A program made the translations under genes and the position numbers. A stretch of 64,000 nucleotides of DNA from Pseudomonadales bacterium. Its GTDB lineage: Bacteria > Pseudomonadota > Gammaproteobacteria > Pseudomonadales > Azotimanducaceae. The notes under the pieces were generated by a model. That model was not told where the DNA came from and did no database searches. It saw nothing but the letters and a program-made list of their open reading frames with translations. Location: positions 1-64,000 of the forward strand of contig JANQPF010000017.1 of NCBI GenBank assembly GCA_028285415.1, given 5' to 3'. Below, piece after piece: positions 43,248 to 52,429 of the stretch; position 1 is the first letter of the stretch, and every line of letters starts with the position of its first letter.

Positions 43248-44960
43248 GTGGCCGGCCGCATTCCCCAATCTTTCATCAACGATCTGCTGTCGCGCGTGGA
43301 CATCGTCGATGTCATCGAAAGTCGGATGACGTTGAAAAAAACCGGCAAAAACTACTCCGGGCTGTGTCCCTTTCACGACGAAAAAACGCCTTCCTTCACC
43401 GTCAGCCCGGACAAGCAGTTCTATCACTGCTTCGGTTGCCAGGCGAACGGGACCGCGCTGACGTTTATCATGAATTTCGAGCGCGTGGAGTTTGTCGAGG
43501 CGGTCGAGATACTGGCAGGGAGCCTGGGGCTGGAGGTGCCCCGCGAGCAGACTGGCCGCCCACGGCCCAAGGTCGACGCTGATCTCTACGACGTGTTGCG
43601 TGAGGCGGAGCGGTTTTACCGACAGTCTCTGCGCGGTGCGGATACCGCCATAAATTACCTCAAATCCCGCGGCCTGACCGGGGAGGTGGCTCGTGATTTC
43701 GGGATTGGCTATGCCCCGCCTGGCTGGCAGAACCTCAGTGAGCAACTCAAGAACGTCCCTGCTGCCAAGCTGCTCGCCGCGGGGCTGCAGATCAAGAGTG
43801 AGAAGGGCAGGGTATATGACCGTTTTCGCGAACGCATCATGTTTCCGATCCGCGACTCCCGCGGCCGGGTCATCGGCTTCGGCGGCCGCACGCTCAAGAA
43901 CGAAGACGGCCCCAAATACTTGAACTCTCCGGAGACGGAGGTCTTTCACAAAGGCTCTGAGCTATATGGTCTCTATGAAGCCCGCCGGGCGTTGCGGCGC
44001 ATTGATCGGCTGCTGGTGGTGGAAGGCTATATGGACGTGGTGGCACTTGCTCAACATGGCGTGGCCAATGCCGTCGCGACACTGGGTACGGCCAGCGGCG
44101 AGTCGCACTTCCACAAGCTGTACCGCTACACGGATGAGGTGATCTGCTGTTTCGATGGCGACAGCGCCGGGCGTCAGGCGGGCTGGAAAGCGCTGGAAAA
44201 TGCCTTGCCGACGCTGAACGAGCACCGTCAGCTGAAGCTTGTGTTCCTGCCGGACGGGGAAGATCCGGATTCGCTCATTCGGGCGCGTGGCAAGGCCGGA
44301 TTCGATGCGCTGGTGGCCGAGGCGACACCGGGTCTGGAGTTTCTGTTCACGCGCCTGTCTCAGGGTTTGGATCTTGGCACGGTCGATGGGCGGGCGCGGC
44401 TCGCGGGCCTCATTGCGCCCTATGTCGAGAAGGTCCCGGAAGGGGTGCTCAAGACGCTGTTGCAGCAGAAGGTGGCCGAAGTGACGGGGTTGGGTCGTCG
44501 CGCCCAGCCCAATCCGTCGCAGCGGATCAGGAGCAATAACTCCAGCAAGGTCTCCAGACTTAGTGAACGCTTACTGACATATCTCGTAAAAGCCCCGGAC
44601 ATGTGGCCGGAAGTGGACGTTCAGGTCCGCGAGACGCTGCTGGAGGCGGTCGCTGATATGGGTCTGCTGGGTGCGGTCATGGGCTTTCTGGATGCCAACC
44701 CCGAGGCGGATACCGAAGAAATGCTGGTGCACTGGTCTGACAACGAAGCGGGCCGGGTGATTCTCAATGCCGCACAAAAAAACCTGGAGATTGACCGGCA
44801 GGGCATGCGTGCGGAGTTTCTGGACGGTATCGACAGACTGCTTGACCATCTGCGCTCTGCGGATCGACGCCGGATTCTCGACCAGCTGCGGGACTCGTCG
44901 GACGTCGAAGACCTGCGCAGGTACTGGCAGCTGCACGGGCTCGGCAAAGACATCACCTGA
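43248..44960 (+). CDS. dnaG: DNA primase
   Basis: A 570-residue primase. The zinc-binding CHC2 domain has C40, H43, C61 and C64 (GLCPFHDEKTPSF, YHCFGCQ). The TOPRIM core has LLVVEGYMDVVALAQ and CCFDGDSAGRQAG. The C-terminal DnaB-interacting helices run from about residue 430. GTG start; the ribosome site AAGGAA is 14 bases upstream and weak, which may keep primase low. It is slightly shorter than E. coli DnaG (581). Confidence 0.96.
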   Translation: MAGRIPQSFINDLLSRVDIVDVIESRMTLKKTGKNYSGLCPFHDEKTPSFTVSPDKQFYHCFGCQANGTALTFIMNFERVEFVEAVEILAGSLGLEVPREQTGRPRPKVDADLYDVLREAERFYRQSLRGADTAINYLKSRGLTGEVARDFGIGYAPPGWQNLSEQLKNVPAAKLLAAGLQIKSEKGRVYDRFRERIMFPIRDSRGRVIGFGGRTLKNEDGPKYLNSPETEVFHKGSELYGLYEARRALRRIDRLLVVEGYMDVVALAQHGVANAVATLGTASGESHFHKLYRYTDEVICCFDGDSAGRQAGWKALENALPTLNEHRQLKLVFLPDGEDPDSLIRARGKAGFDALVAEATPGLEFLFTRLSQGLDLGTVDGRARLAGLIAPYVEKVPEGVLKTLLQQKVAEVTGLGRRAQPNPSQRIRSNNSSKVSRLSERLLTYLVKAPDMWPEVDVQVRETLLEAVADMGLLGAVMGFLDANPEADTEEMLVHWSDNEAGRVILNAAQKNLEIDRQGMRAEFLDGIDRLLDHLRSADRRRILDQLRDSSDVEDLRRYWQLHGLGKDIT

Positions 44961-44995
44961 CAGGTTGCCACGACCGTTTTCGACTATGCTTTAGG

Positions 44996-45023
44996 CTTGA
45001 ACGACGCTGGAACATCCCCATAT
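44996..45023 (+). promoter_or_regulatory. Heat-shock (sigma-32) type promoter of rpoD
   Basis: CTTGAA (44996-45001) and CCCCATAT (45016-45023) are separated by 14 bases, a near-perfect sigma-32 promoter. E. coli rpoD also has a heat-shock promoter, inside dnaG. Confidence 0.65.
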
Positions 45024-45036
45024 TGGACGCTATAAT
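45008..45036 (+). promoter_or_regulatory. Sigma-70 promoter of rpoD overlapping the heat-shock site
   Basis: A perfect TATAAT (45031-45036) with a weak TGGAAC at 17 bases (45008-45013). The predicted start is about 45043, exactly where an 8-bp RNA stem begins. Confidence 0.55.
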
Positions 45037-45042
45037 GGCTCG

Positions 45043-45110
45043 TTTGCCTCAGGGGGAAAGGCCCGGAATTTGAACGGGCAATGCTTGCATGCAGCTGATT
45101 GAGAGGCAAA
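45043..45110 (+). promoter_or_regulatory. Candidate structured RNA leader of rpoD (three-way junction)
   Basis: TTTGCCTC (45043-45050) pairs perfectly with GAGGCAAA (45103-45110). Inside are a GCCCG/CGGGC hairpin (45061-45065, 45075-45079) and a third stem (45080-45085 with 45093-45100, two bases bulged). The unpaired AGGGGGAAAG lies in the junction. I do not recognise it as a known riboswitch or small RNA. Confidence 0.4.
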
Positions 45111-45119
45111 GTCAATAAA

Positions 45120-45239
45120 ACTGACTAAACGTCAGTGAACCAAAGCCGCCCAGATACGTTCTTACGTGTATGAGACCAAATAAGGGTCAGGCATAGAAGT
45201 ATCGGGATGAAGAGCGCCCCGCGCATTGCGCCCGGGGTG
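45120..45239 (+). promoter_or_regulatory. Further hairpins in the long rpoD leader
   Basis: Three more stems follow: ACTGAC/GTCAGT with a 5-base loop (45120-45136), ATACGT/ACGTGT (45144-45159), and a strong GC hairpin built on GCCCC-GCGC-ATT-GCGC (about 45213-45239) that ends 20 bases before the ribosome site GAGG of rpoD. Confidence 0.4.
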
Positions 45240-45268
45240 AACAGTCATCACTTCCGACTCGAGGTACC

Positions 45269-47110
45269 ATGAGCAATCAAATCTCGACAGAACAACAGCA
45301 ATCACGCTTGAAAGAGCTCATTGCCAAAGGCAAAGAGCAAGGGTTTTTGACCTACGGTGAGGTCAACGACCACCTGCCGGACGACATTTCCGATCCGGAG
45401 CAGATCGAAGACATCATCCGCATGATCAACGACATGGGCATTACGGTTTACGAGACCGCGCCTGATGCCGATGAGTTGCTGTCGAACGAAGAAAACACCG
45501 CTGATGAACTGGCGGCTGAAGAAGCCGCAGCGGCGCTGGCCGCAGTGGAAACCGAAGCCGGCCGCACGACAGATCCGGTGCGCATGTACATGCGCGAGAT
45601 GGGCACGGTAGAGCTCCTGACCCGCGAAGGTGAAATCGCCATTGCCAAGCGCATCGAAGAAGGCATCCGCGACATGCTGACGGCGCTGGCGGCCTACCCC
45701 GGCGCGGTCGAGTACATCCTCGAGACGTACGCCGAGGTGACGAAGGAAGACAAGCTGGCTGACCTGCTGGTCGGCTACCTTGATCCGACGGACCATGTGC
45801 CTGCGGCGACGCAGATCAACGCGGACGGACCGAAAGCCGCTTCTGACGATGACGATGACGAAGAGGAAAACAAAGGACCGGACCCCGAGGAAGCCAAGAA
45901 GCGTTTCAGCACGCTGAAGCGCCAGTACAACAAAACCCAGAAAGTCCTGGCTGAGAGCGACCGGACCAGCGAAGCCGCGCAGGCGCAGCTGGCCAAGCTG
46001 GGTGAGGCGTTTTCCTGCTTCAAGCTGGTGCCCAAGCACTTCGACGAAATCGTCGACATTGCCCGCGACGGCCTGGACTCGGTGCGCCGCCACGAGCGCA
46101 GCATCATGACCTCGGCGGTACGCCACGGCAGAGTCCCGCGCGATGTGTTCCGGAAGGAGTACCTGGGCAACGAGATCAGCGTCACCTGGATCAACAAGCT
46201 GGTCAAATCGGACAAAGACTTCTCCGTCAGCCTGGAAAACCAGCGGGACGACATTCTGCGGGCACAGAAGAAGCTGAAAGCGCTGACCAAGCAGACGGGA
46301 CTTTCGGTCACCGAAATCAAGGACATCAACCGGCGTATGTCGCTCGGGGAGGCAAAAGCACGCCGCGCCAAGAAAGACATGGTCGAAGCCAACCTGCGCC
46401 TGGTGATTTCCATTGCAAAGAAATACACCAACAGGGGTCTGCAGTTCCTGGATCTCATCCAGGAAGGCAACATTGGCCTCATGAAGGCGGTCGACAAGTT
46501 CGAATACCGCCGCGGCTACAAGTTCTCGACCTACGCCACCTGGTGGATCCGGCAGGCGATCACCCGCTCGATTGCGGACCAGGCCCGCACGATCCGTATT
46601 CCGGTGCACATGATCGAGACCATCAACAAGCTGAACCGCGTCTCGCGGCAGATGCTGCAGGAGATGGGCCGTGAACCGACGCCGGAAGAGCTGGGTGAGC
46701 GCATGGAAATGCCGGAGGACAAGGTACGACGGGTGCTGAAGATCGCCAAAGAGCCGATTTCCATGGAAACGCCCATTGGCGACGACGAAGATTCTCATCT
46801 TGGCGACTTCATCGAGGACACCACCATCGGTTCGCCGATTGAGCTGGCCACCGGTGAAGGTCTGAAAGAAGCAACCCGTGACGTGCTCGGTGGTCTTACC
46901 GCACGCGAGGCGAAAGTGCTGCGCATGCGCTTCGGCATCGACATGAACACGGACCACACGCTCGAAGAGGTTGGCAAGCAATTCGACGTCACTCGCGAGC
47001 GCATCCGCCAGATCGAAGCCAAGGCGCTCAGAAAGCTGCGCCATCCGAGTCGTTCGGAGCATCTTCGCAGCTTCCTCGACGAGTGGATGGAGAGCCTCGG
47101 CCGGAGCTGA
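45269..47110 (+). CDS. rpoD: RNA polymerase sigma factor RpoD (sigma-70)
   Basis: A 613-residue primary sigma factor. Region 1.1 is residues 1-90. Region 1.2 has [21 protein letters not shown]. An acidic non-conserved region follows ([17 protein letters not shown]). Regions 2.1-2.4 include [28 protein letters not shown] and [17 protein letters not shown]. Region 4.2 has [37 protein letters not shown] lies six bases upstream of the ATG. It is separated from dnaG by a 308-base leader with its own promoters. Confidence 0.97.
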   Translation: MSNQISTEQQQSRLKELIAKGKEQGFLTYGEVNDHLPDDISDPEQIEDIIRMINDMGITVYETAPDADELLSNEENTADELAAEEAAAALAAVETEAGRTTDPVRMYMREMGTVELLTREGEIAIAKRIEEGIRDMLTALAAYPGAVEYILETYAEVTKEDKLADLLVGYLDPTDHVPAATQINADGPKAASDDDDDEEENKGPDPEEAKKRFSTLKRQYNKTQKVLAESDRTSEAAQAQLAKLGEAFSCFKLVPKHFDEIVDIARDGLDSVRRHERSIMTSAVRHGRVPRDVFRKEYLGNEISVTWINKLVKSDKDFSVSLENQRDDILRAQKKLKALTKQTGLSVTEIKDINRRMSLGEAKARRAKKDMVEANLRLVISIAKKYTNRGLQFLDLIQEGNIGLMKAVDKFEYRRGYKFSTYATWWIRQAITRSIADQARTIRIPVHMIETINKLNRVSRQMLQEMGREPTPEELGERMEMPEDKVRRVLKIAKEPISMETPIGDDEDSHLGDFIEDTTIGSPIELATGEGLKEATRDVLGGLTAREAKVLRMRFGIDMNTDHTLEEVGKQFDVTRERIRQIEAKALRKLRHPSRSEHLRSFLDEWMESLGRS

Positions 47111-47130
47111 TGGGACTGTCGTCCTGCAAG

Positions 47131-47163
47131 AAAACCCCGGGCTTGTCCCGGGGTTTTTGTTTG
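47131..47163 (+). terminator. Intrinsic terminator of rpoD
   Basis: The stem AACCCCGGG/CCCGGGGTT around CTTGT is followed by TTTGTTT, 20 bases after the rpoD stop. Confidence 0.93.
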
Positions 47164-47211
47164 GGACGCCGGTGCTAGAATGCGCATCCGCCGCCAATCC
47201 TCAGGCGTCAC

Positions 47212-47288
47212 GGGCCTATAGCTCAGTTGGTTAGAGCAGTGGACTCATAATCCATTGGTCCCAGGTTCGAGTCCTGGTGGGCCCACCA
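47212..47288 (+). tRNA. tRNA with anticodon CAT, probably tRNA-Ile2
   Basis: A complete 77-base tRNA with encoded CCA. The acceptor stem pairs GGGCCTA with TGGGCCC, the D arm is GCTCAGTTGGTTAGAGC, the anticodon loop CTCATAA, and the T arm CCAGG-TTCGAGT-CCTGG. CAT may mean elongator Met or Ile2 (lysidine-modified C34). C4-G69 and C5-G68 are present, the pairs that the lysidine synthase TilS recognises in tRNA-Ile2, whereas E. coli elongator tRNA-Met has U4-A69 and A5-U68. I favour Ile2. Confidence 0.92.
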
Positions 47289-47640
47289 TGTCGTCCGCGC
47301 CTTGAGGCGCGGACTTACCGAGTTTTGCGCTTTGCGCAAAACGTCGCTCGGGTCAACGGACGGTGTTCTGGGTTCTAGATGGGGGAGGTTCGAGGTCAGT
47401 CCCTCTGAGTTCACCATGTCGGTCAGATCGACTGGATTCCACTGTGGTTCCAGGTGAGACCGGTTCGAGATTTGTCCTTCCAGGTCCACCATGTCGTCCG
47501 CGCCTTGAGGCGCCGACTTACCGAGTTTTGCCGCAGGCGGCAAGACGGCGCTCAGATCGATGGAGGGTGCACCGGGTTCCAGTTGATTTGGGAATTCACC
47601 ACCGGTCTTTCCGGCGGCGGCAAAATTCCGCTTGTTTTTC
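47284..47640. repeat. Degenerate tandem repeats with tRNA-like 3' ends
   Basis: The motif CACCATGTCG, which at 47284 is the real tRNA 3' end plus flank, recurs at 47412 and 47487. Each copy is preceded by a GGTTCGAG T-loop-like box. The flank CGTCCGCGCCTTGAGGCGC followed by GACTTACCGAGTTTTGC occurs at 47291 and again at 47495. A further unit (CTCAGATCGATGGA ... GGTTCCAG) is present three times with changes. The region carries no supported gene and separates the core operon from the glycan cluster. Confidence 0.65.
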
Positions 47641-47677
47641 ATCTAACTTCCTCAGCGCTTCGGGTACACTGCCGCCT

Positions 47678-48868
47678 ATGCAGCAGGCAGCGGCCAATGA
47701 TGGATTCCGGTTTGGCGACCGCATTCAGTGGATGGCGGTGCTCATTGTGCTGTGTTTTGTATCCGTTCTTTTGTTACGCAGCCAGAGTGCCGCAAGCTAC
47801 CCGACCTATGCGCTGAGCCTACTGATGCTGGCGACGTTTCCGCAATGGCGGGATGCGTTGCAGCTACCGCTTCTGCGTTGGATTTGCGCCCTGCTCATCT
47901 GGCTGTGTGTGAGCACCGCCTGGTCGGATCCGTTTGATCTCCGCAAAGCCTTGTCTATCTGGTCCCGTTCTCTCCTCGTATTCTTCTTTGTCGTAGCGTT
48001 TGCCGAGTGCCAATTGCGTGGGCAGCTGCAGCGCTGGATGGTTGTGGCTTTGACGGTAGTCGGGGGCGTCGTGGTGCTCGTAGCGATTGTGAACTTCTAC
48101 GTCACCGACCCGGCAGATGGACGGCTCAATGGACTGGGGCAGCTGGACACTCATGTCATCGCGGCACTGGTTTACGGCGTGGTCCTGCTTTTCATGCTGC
48201 GTACGCTGTTCGTGTTCGATTCCTGGTCTATTCGGGCCGGGGCGTTGCTTGTTGCCTGCCTCGCGACGTTTGCAGTGTTCATGTCAGACTCGCGCAACGC
48301 CTGGGTCAGCGTCCTGATGGGGGTTTGCTCTTATCTCCTGGCCTACAAGTGCCGCGATTGGCGGCAGTTTCTCGTGACCGTTGCCAGCATGGGCACCCTA
48401 CTCTTGAGTGTCGTGGTCGTATTGGCGGTCAACGAAGAGACTCGCGAACTCGTTCTACCACGCGGCGACAGCTACCGTCTCGCGATCTGGGGCGAAACCA
48501 TACAGCGGATTCTGGCCGGTGACGGTTTGCTGATCGGACTCGGAATACTCACGAGTGACGATGTCACAGTCGGCGGAATCGTGTTCCCCCATGCACACAA
48601 TATCTACCTGTCATTGCTCTACAAGGGAGGGCTGGTGGCGGTAGGGCTGTATGCTGCGGTATTGATCAGTACGTTTGCATTGTTGTTTACTCATTTCGAG
48701 AGAGAAGATGCAAAACTCGGAATCAGCATTCTCGTAATGGCGGTATTTGCCCACCTGCTTGATGGTCATGAGCTTGTCGACAAGGTGGGAGATACTTGGT
48801 TTCTGGTCTGGATGCCCGTTGGACTTGCGCTTGGCCTGGGCTGGATGCCCGGGTCCTATCGGCGCTGA
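47678..48868 (+). CDS. O-antigen ligase/polymerase family membrane protein
   Basis: A 396-residue protein with about ten membrane helices and a large periplasmic loop. The C-terminal third has the family signature FPHAHNIYLSLLYKGGLVAVGLY; an Arg-containing SDSRNAWVSVLMG segment lies mid-protein. WaaL-type ligases join O-antigen to lipid A-core; Wzy polymerases look similar. Because the cluster exports by an ABC transporter, a ligase is more likely than a polymerase. ATG at 47678 is used; the frame is open upstream through the repeat region, but that part is not protein-like. It converges on the next gene with a 13-base overlap. Confidence 0.82.
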   Translation: MQQAAANDGFRFGDRIQWMAVLIVLCFVSVLLLRSQSAASYPTYALSLLMLATFPQWRDALQLPLLRWICALLIWLCVSTAWSDPFDLRKALSIWSRSLLVFFFVVAFAECQLRGQLQRWMVVALTVVGGVVVLVAIVNFYVTDPADGRLNGLGQLDTHVIAALVYGVVLLFMLRTLFVFDSWSIRAGALLVACLATFAVFMSDSRNAWVSVLMGVCSYLLAYKCRDWRQFLVTVASMGTLLLSVVVVLAVNEETRELVLPRGDSYRLAIWGETIQRILAGDGLLIGLGILTSDDVTVGGIVFPHAHNIYLSLLYKGGLVAVGLYAAVLISTFALLFTHFEREDAKLGISILVMAVFAHLLDGHELVDKVGDTWFLVWMPVGLALGLGWMPGSYRR

Positions 48869-50091
48869 TCTGAGCGTTCTTCGGTCTGTTCCTGCCAGTC
48901 TGTGTGCCTGTCGCGCGCCGTCGGGTTGGCAGAACGGCCCGCCAACTCCCGGTATAGCTCTGCATACTGCGATGCCATTCTTTCACCGGTAAAGAGCTGT
49001 TCGAAACGATGCTTGGCCCGCCGACCCATATGAGATGCTTGATCCGGATTATTGAACACCTGGTCCATCGCTTTCCGCAGCGCCTTTGGTGAGCCCGGCG
49101 GCACCACGATGCCCGTTTCGCCATGTCTGTTAATGTGACTGGTACCGGAGCCAACCTCGGTGGAGATCAGCGGTTTACCGTACATGGCGCCCTCGAGCAG
49201 CGTTATCCCGAAGGCTTCAGAGCGCAGGTAAGACGGAAAAACGATCCCACAGCTCAGGCTGGTCAGGGCCACTTTGGTTGCGTCAGAGACGTGTCCGGTA
49301 AACGTAACGTTTTTCAGTCCCAGACTGGCGGCATGTGCTTTGAGTTCATGCTCCGTGGGTCCCGAGCCGGCAATGACGACTTTGAAATCCGCTCCTTTGA
49401 TCGCATCCAGCAGAATGTGAAGTCCTTTGTAGTACCTCAGCACGCCGACGAACAAGAAAAAGTTCTCGCCGAACTCTTGTCGTGCACTCTCGACTTCGTC
49501 TTCATCAACCGTGGGGTACGTATCTCGATTCAGACCGATAGGGATGACATCAACTTTGTTCTCGAATTTCGTCAGGACGTTGCTTGTCGCAAAGTAGTTC
49601 GGCGAAGTGCAGACGATGCGGTCGACGCCGCTCAGAAACTGGCGCATCACCGGCGAGTACACCAGGCCGAGAATTCTCTGGCGCACGATGTCCGAGTGAT
49701 AGGTAACGATGGTGGGCACCGTAGGCCTCACCCCCAGATGCAGAAGGTCGACGAATGGCCAGGGGAAGTGGTAGTGCACGATGTCCGTCGTTTCGAGTAG
49801 CTTGCGAAACTGCGCAAATGCGCCCCAGGCAATGCTGCACGATGCAATCTCAAGGTTCTTTTTTACCCGCACTACCCGGCATTCGGGGAGATCGAGAGTG
49901 GCTGGATCTGGATTCGGACTCGTTGTCAGGACGGTCGATTCGATGTCGATTGATTTCGCGTTGTAGCAGATCTGTCGGATGGTTTCCTCTAAGCCACCCT
50001 GCGTGTCCGGGAAGTATGTCCGGTAGACATGCAGCACTTTCAAAGTGCGCGAGCGCGGCGATTGCGGTTTCTCGGGGACGTCTACTTTCAT
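48856..50091 (-). CDS. Glycosyltransferase, GT4 family
   Basis: A 411-residue GT-B enzyme. The N-terminal domain has LHVYRTYFPDTQGGLEETIRQIC, and the C-terminal donor domain FLFVGVLRYYKGLHILLDAI, VIAGSGPTE and the E-x7-E motif in SEAFGITLLEGAMYGKP. Retaining GT4 enzymes often use GDP-mannose or UDP-sugars, matching the GDP-mannose/fucose genes around it. It is the only leftward gene of the cluster. MKVDVPEKP at 50091 is the preferred start. Confidence 0.88.
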   Translation of the reverse strand: MKVDVPEKPQSPRSRTLKVLHVYRTYFPDTQGGLEETIRQICYNAKSIDIESTVLTTSPNPDPATLDLPECRVVRVKKNLEIASCSIAWGAFAQFRKLLETTDIVHYHFPWPFVDLLHLGVRPTVPTIVTYHSDIVRQRILGLVYSPVMRQFLSGVDRIVCTSPNYFATSNVLTKFENKVDVIPIGLNRDTYPTVDEDEVESARQEFGENFFLFVGVLRYYKGLHILLDAIKGADFKVVIAGSGPTEHELKAHAASLGLKNVTFTGHVSDATKVALTSLSCGIVFPSYLRSEAFGITLLEGAMYGKPLISTEVGSGTSHINRHGETGIVVPPGSPKALRKAMDQVFNNPDQASHMGRRAKHRFEQLFTGERMASQYAELYRELAGRSANPTARDRHTDWQEQTEERSDQRR

Positions 50092-50140
50092 TGCGGATAG
50101 GATCATAAAGACAACGGCGGTCAATGTAACGCCTCAACAT

Positions 50141-50248
50141 GATACGAATTGATAACAATGACCTCCGAAAGCTGTGGTTTGGTTGCTGGCAGGGCCGGTG
50201 ACTGGATGACGAGCATTGCTCTTTGATACGAATCTGAAACAATGCTCG
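50141..50248. repeat. Direct and inverted repeats upstream of gmd
   Basis: GATACGAATTGATAACAATG (50141-50160) returns with four differences at 50225-50244, 84 bases later. The second copy lies within a perfect 9-bp inverted repeat, CGAGCATTG (50210-50218) and CAATGCTCG (50240-50248). They are between the divergent glycosyltransferase and gmd and may be regulator sites. Confidence 0.4.
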
Positions 50249-50298
50249 CCTTTAGTTAGCGATCATCCGTGGGCGGAATTCCCGCATAGCGCAATCAT

Positions 50299-51417
50299 AT
50301 GGGCCAGAAGACAGCACTCATCACAGGTATCACAGGGCAGGATGGCGCCTATCTGGCGGAATTTCTGCTCGAAAAAGATTATGTCGTTCACGGCATCAAG
50401 CGGCGATCGTCGTTGTTCAACACGGAACGAATTGATCATCTGTATCAGGATCCCCACGCCGATGACCCCAGGCTCATCCTGCACTATGGAGACCTGACTG
50501 ACGCGAGCAACCTCACTCGAATCGTGCAGGAATCACAACCCGATGAGATCTACAATCTGGGTGCCCAGAGTCATGTTGCCGTGTCATTTGAATCCCCCGA
50601 ATACACGGCTCAGGTCGATGCGCTCGGTGCCCTGCGCCTGTTGGAGACGATTCGAATACTTGGCCTGGAGAAATCGACCCGGTTTTATCAGGCCTCCACC
50701 TCCGAGCTCTACGGTCAGGTAATAGAAACGCCGCAGAACGAACAGACGCCGTTCAACCCGCGCTCACCCTACGCGGTCGCGAAGCTCTACGCCTACTGGA
50801 TTACGATAAATTATCGTGAGGCCCATAACATTTACGCTTGTAACGGCATTCTGTTCAACCATGAATCCCCGATGCGCGGAGAAACGTTTGTTACTAGAAA
50901 AATCACCCGAGGGCTCAGTCGCGTCAGTCTGGGAACTCAGGATTGCCTCTATCTGGGAAATCTCGACAGCCTTCGCGATTGGGGACACGCCCGCGATTTC
51001 GTAGAAGCACAGTGGCTGATGCTTCAGCAGAGTGAGCCTCGGGACTATGTCGTCGCGACCGGGCAGCAACGTAGCGTTAGAGAGTTTGTCAACCTAGCGG
51101 CGGAAGAGTTGGGCATGAAAATAGCCTGGGAGGGGTCGGACGATCAAGAGGTTGGCCGGGTAACAGATGTATGGGACGATCAAGCGAAGGTCAGTGCGGG
51201 GGATGTTATCGTTCGTATTGACCCGCGCTACTTCCGTCCGACCGAGGTTGGGAGTTTGCTGGGAGATGCATCAAGGGCCAGAGACGAGCTCGGCTGGGCG
51301 CCCAAAAGCAGCTTTGCCGAGCTTGTGAAAGAAATGATTGCGTTCGATCTCGAAATCGCCAGAAGGGATGCCCTGGTGACGGAAGCAGGTTTCAGAGCGT
51401 ACAGCCTCAACGATTGA
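50299..51417 (+). CDS. gmd: GDP-mannose 4,6-dehydratase
   Basis: A 372-residue short-chain dehydrogenase/reductase with the NADP motif [17 protein letters not shown], the [15 protein letters not shown] loop, the catalytic TSELYG and [10 protein letters not shown] (Tyr-x3-Lys) and [16 protein letters not shown]. It converts GDP-mannose to GDP-4-keto-6-deoxymannose, the branch point for fucose, rhamnose and perosamine. It is followed after 13 bases by fcl, so the product here is GDP-L-fucose. Confidence 0.96.
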   Translation: MGQKTALITGITGQDGAYLAEFLLEKDYVVHGIKRRSSLFNTERIDHLYQDPHADDPRLILHYGDLTDASNLTRIVQESQPDEIYNLGAQSHVAVSFESPEYTAQVDALGALRLLETIRILGLEKSTRFYQASTSELYGQVIETPQNEQTPFNPRSPYAVAKLYAYWITINYREAHNIYACNGILFNHESPMRGETFVTRKITRGLSRVSLGTQDCLYLGNLDSLRDWGHARDFVEAQWLMLQQSEPRDYVVATGQQRSVREFVNLAAEELGMKIAWEGSDDQEVGRVTDVWDDQAKVSAGDVIVRIDPRYFRPTEVGSLLGDASRARDELGWAPKSSFAELVKEMIAFDLEIARRDALVTEAGFRAYSLND

Positions 51418-51430
51418 CGGTAGCGGGAAC

Positions 51431-52429
51431 ATGCCTGAAACACGCGTTTTGATCGCCGGCAGCGCGGGAATGGTCGGATCTGCAGTTCAGCAACGATTGC
51501 AGAAGGAAGATCGCTTCGAGGTCCTGACGGCTGACCGCGTAGACGTCGATATGCGACATCAGGCTGCAGTCCGGGAGTTTCTGCAGGATGTGCGTGCAGA
51601 CTGGATGGTAATCGCGGCTGCGAAAGTTGGCGGCATTCATGCGAACGTTACCTATCCGGCGGATTTCATTTACGACAACCTGATGATTGAAGCGAACCTG
51701 ATCAAAGGTGCGTTTGATACTGGATTGAAGCAGGTCGTTTTTCTCGGCAGTTCATGCATATATCCAAGGAATGCCAGTCAACCCATCGTCGAATCCGAAC
51801 TTTTGAACGGTGCCCTGGAACCGTCAAATGATGCCTATGCCGTTGCAAAAATCGCGGGCATCAAACTTTGCGAAGCCTTCAACCGTCAGCATGAGACAGA
51901 CTTTCGCAGCCTGATGCCTACAAATTTGTACGGCCGAAACGACAACTTTCATTCAGAGGATTCACACGTTGTTCCCGCGCTCATCAGACGCATGCATGAG
52001 GCCAAACTTCGTAACTCGCCCGAGGTTCTGGTCTGGGGTTCGGGAAAGCCTCTCCGGGAATTCCTGTATGTAGATGATCTAGCGGACGCCGTCGCGTTCG
52101 TGCTCGCCATGTCCCGGCAACAGTACTGGAGTTACGTTGACCCTCATCTGTCGCACGTAAACGTCGGCACCGGCGTTGAGGTTTCTATCCGAGAACTCGC
52201 CGAAACCATTGGTGACGTGGTTGGCTTTGATGGTCGCCTGGTGTTTGATGAGGACAAACCGGATGGCATGCCAAGAAAGCTTCTGGATACGGAAAAACTG
52301 CGAACAATGGGGTGGACACATTCCACAGCTTTGATCGAAGGTCTCTCGCAAACGTACGAATGGTTCCTCGAAGCAGGCAATGAAGCACGCGCCGGGCGTT
52401 CGGAACCACCACGCCACCTGTCGACTTGA
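51431..52429 (+). CDS. fcl: GDP-L-fucose synthase
   Basis: A 332-residue epimerase/reductase (MPETRVLIAGSAGMVGSAVQQRL, FLGSSCIYPRNASQPIVES, DAYAVAKIAGIKLCEAFNRQ, LMPTNLYGRNDNFH). It acts on the Gmd product to give GDP-L-fucose. With manC upstream the window holds the last three enzymes of the pathway; a phosphomannomutase is not in the window. Confidence 0.96.
   Translation: MPETRVLIAGSAGMVGSAVQQRLQKEDRFEVLTADRVDVDMRHQAAVREFLQDVRADWMVIAAAKVGGIHANVTYPADFIYDNLMIEANLIKGAFDTGLKQVVFLGSSCIYPRNASQPIVESELLNGALEPSNDAYAVAKIAGIKLCEAFNRQHETDFRSLMPTNLYGRNDNFHSEDSHVVPALIRRMHEAKLRNSPEVLVWGSGKPLREFLYVDDLADAVAFVLAMSRQQYWSYVDPHLSHVNVGTGVEVSIRELAETIGDVVGFDGRLVFDEDKPDGMPRKLLDTEKLRTMGWTHSTALIEGLSQTYEWFLEAGNEARAGRSEPPRHLST

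Noticed and set aside
45302-47197. Minus-strand frame of 631 codons opposite rpoD
   Set aside because: Its length comes from the codon bias of rpoD on the other strand; the product has no recognisable motifs, and rpoD is certain.
47223-47642. Minus-strand frame of 139 codons across the tRNA and repeats
   Set aside because: Its end reads DSNLGPMDYESTALTN, the well-known artefact of translating a tRNA gene backwards; the internal peptide repeats only mirror the DNA repeats.
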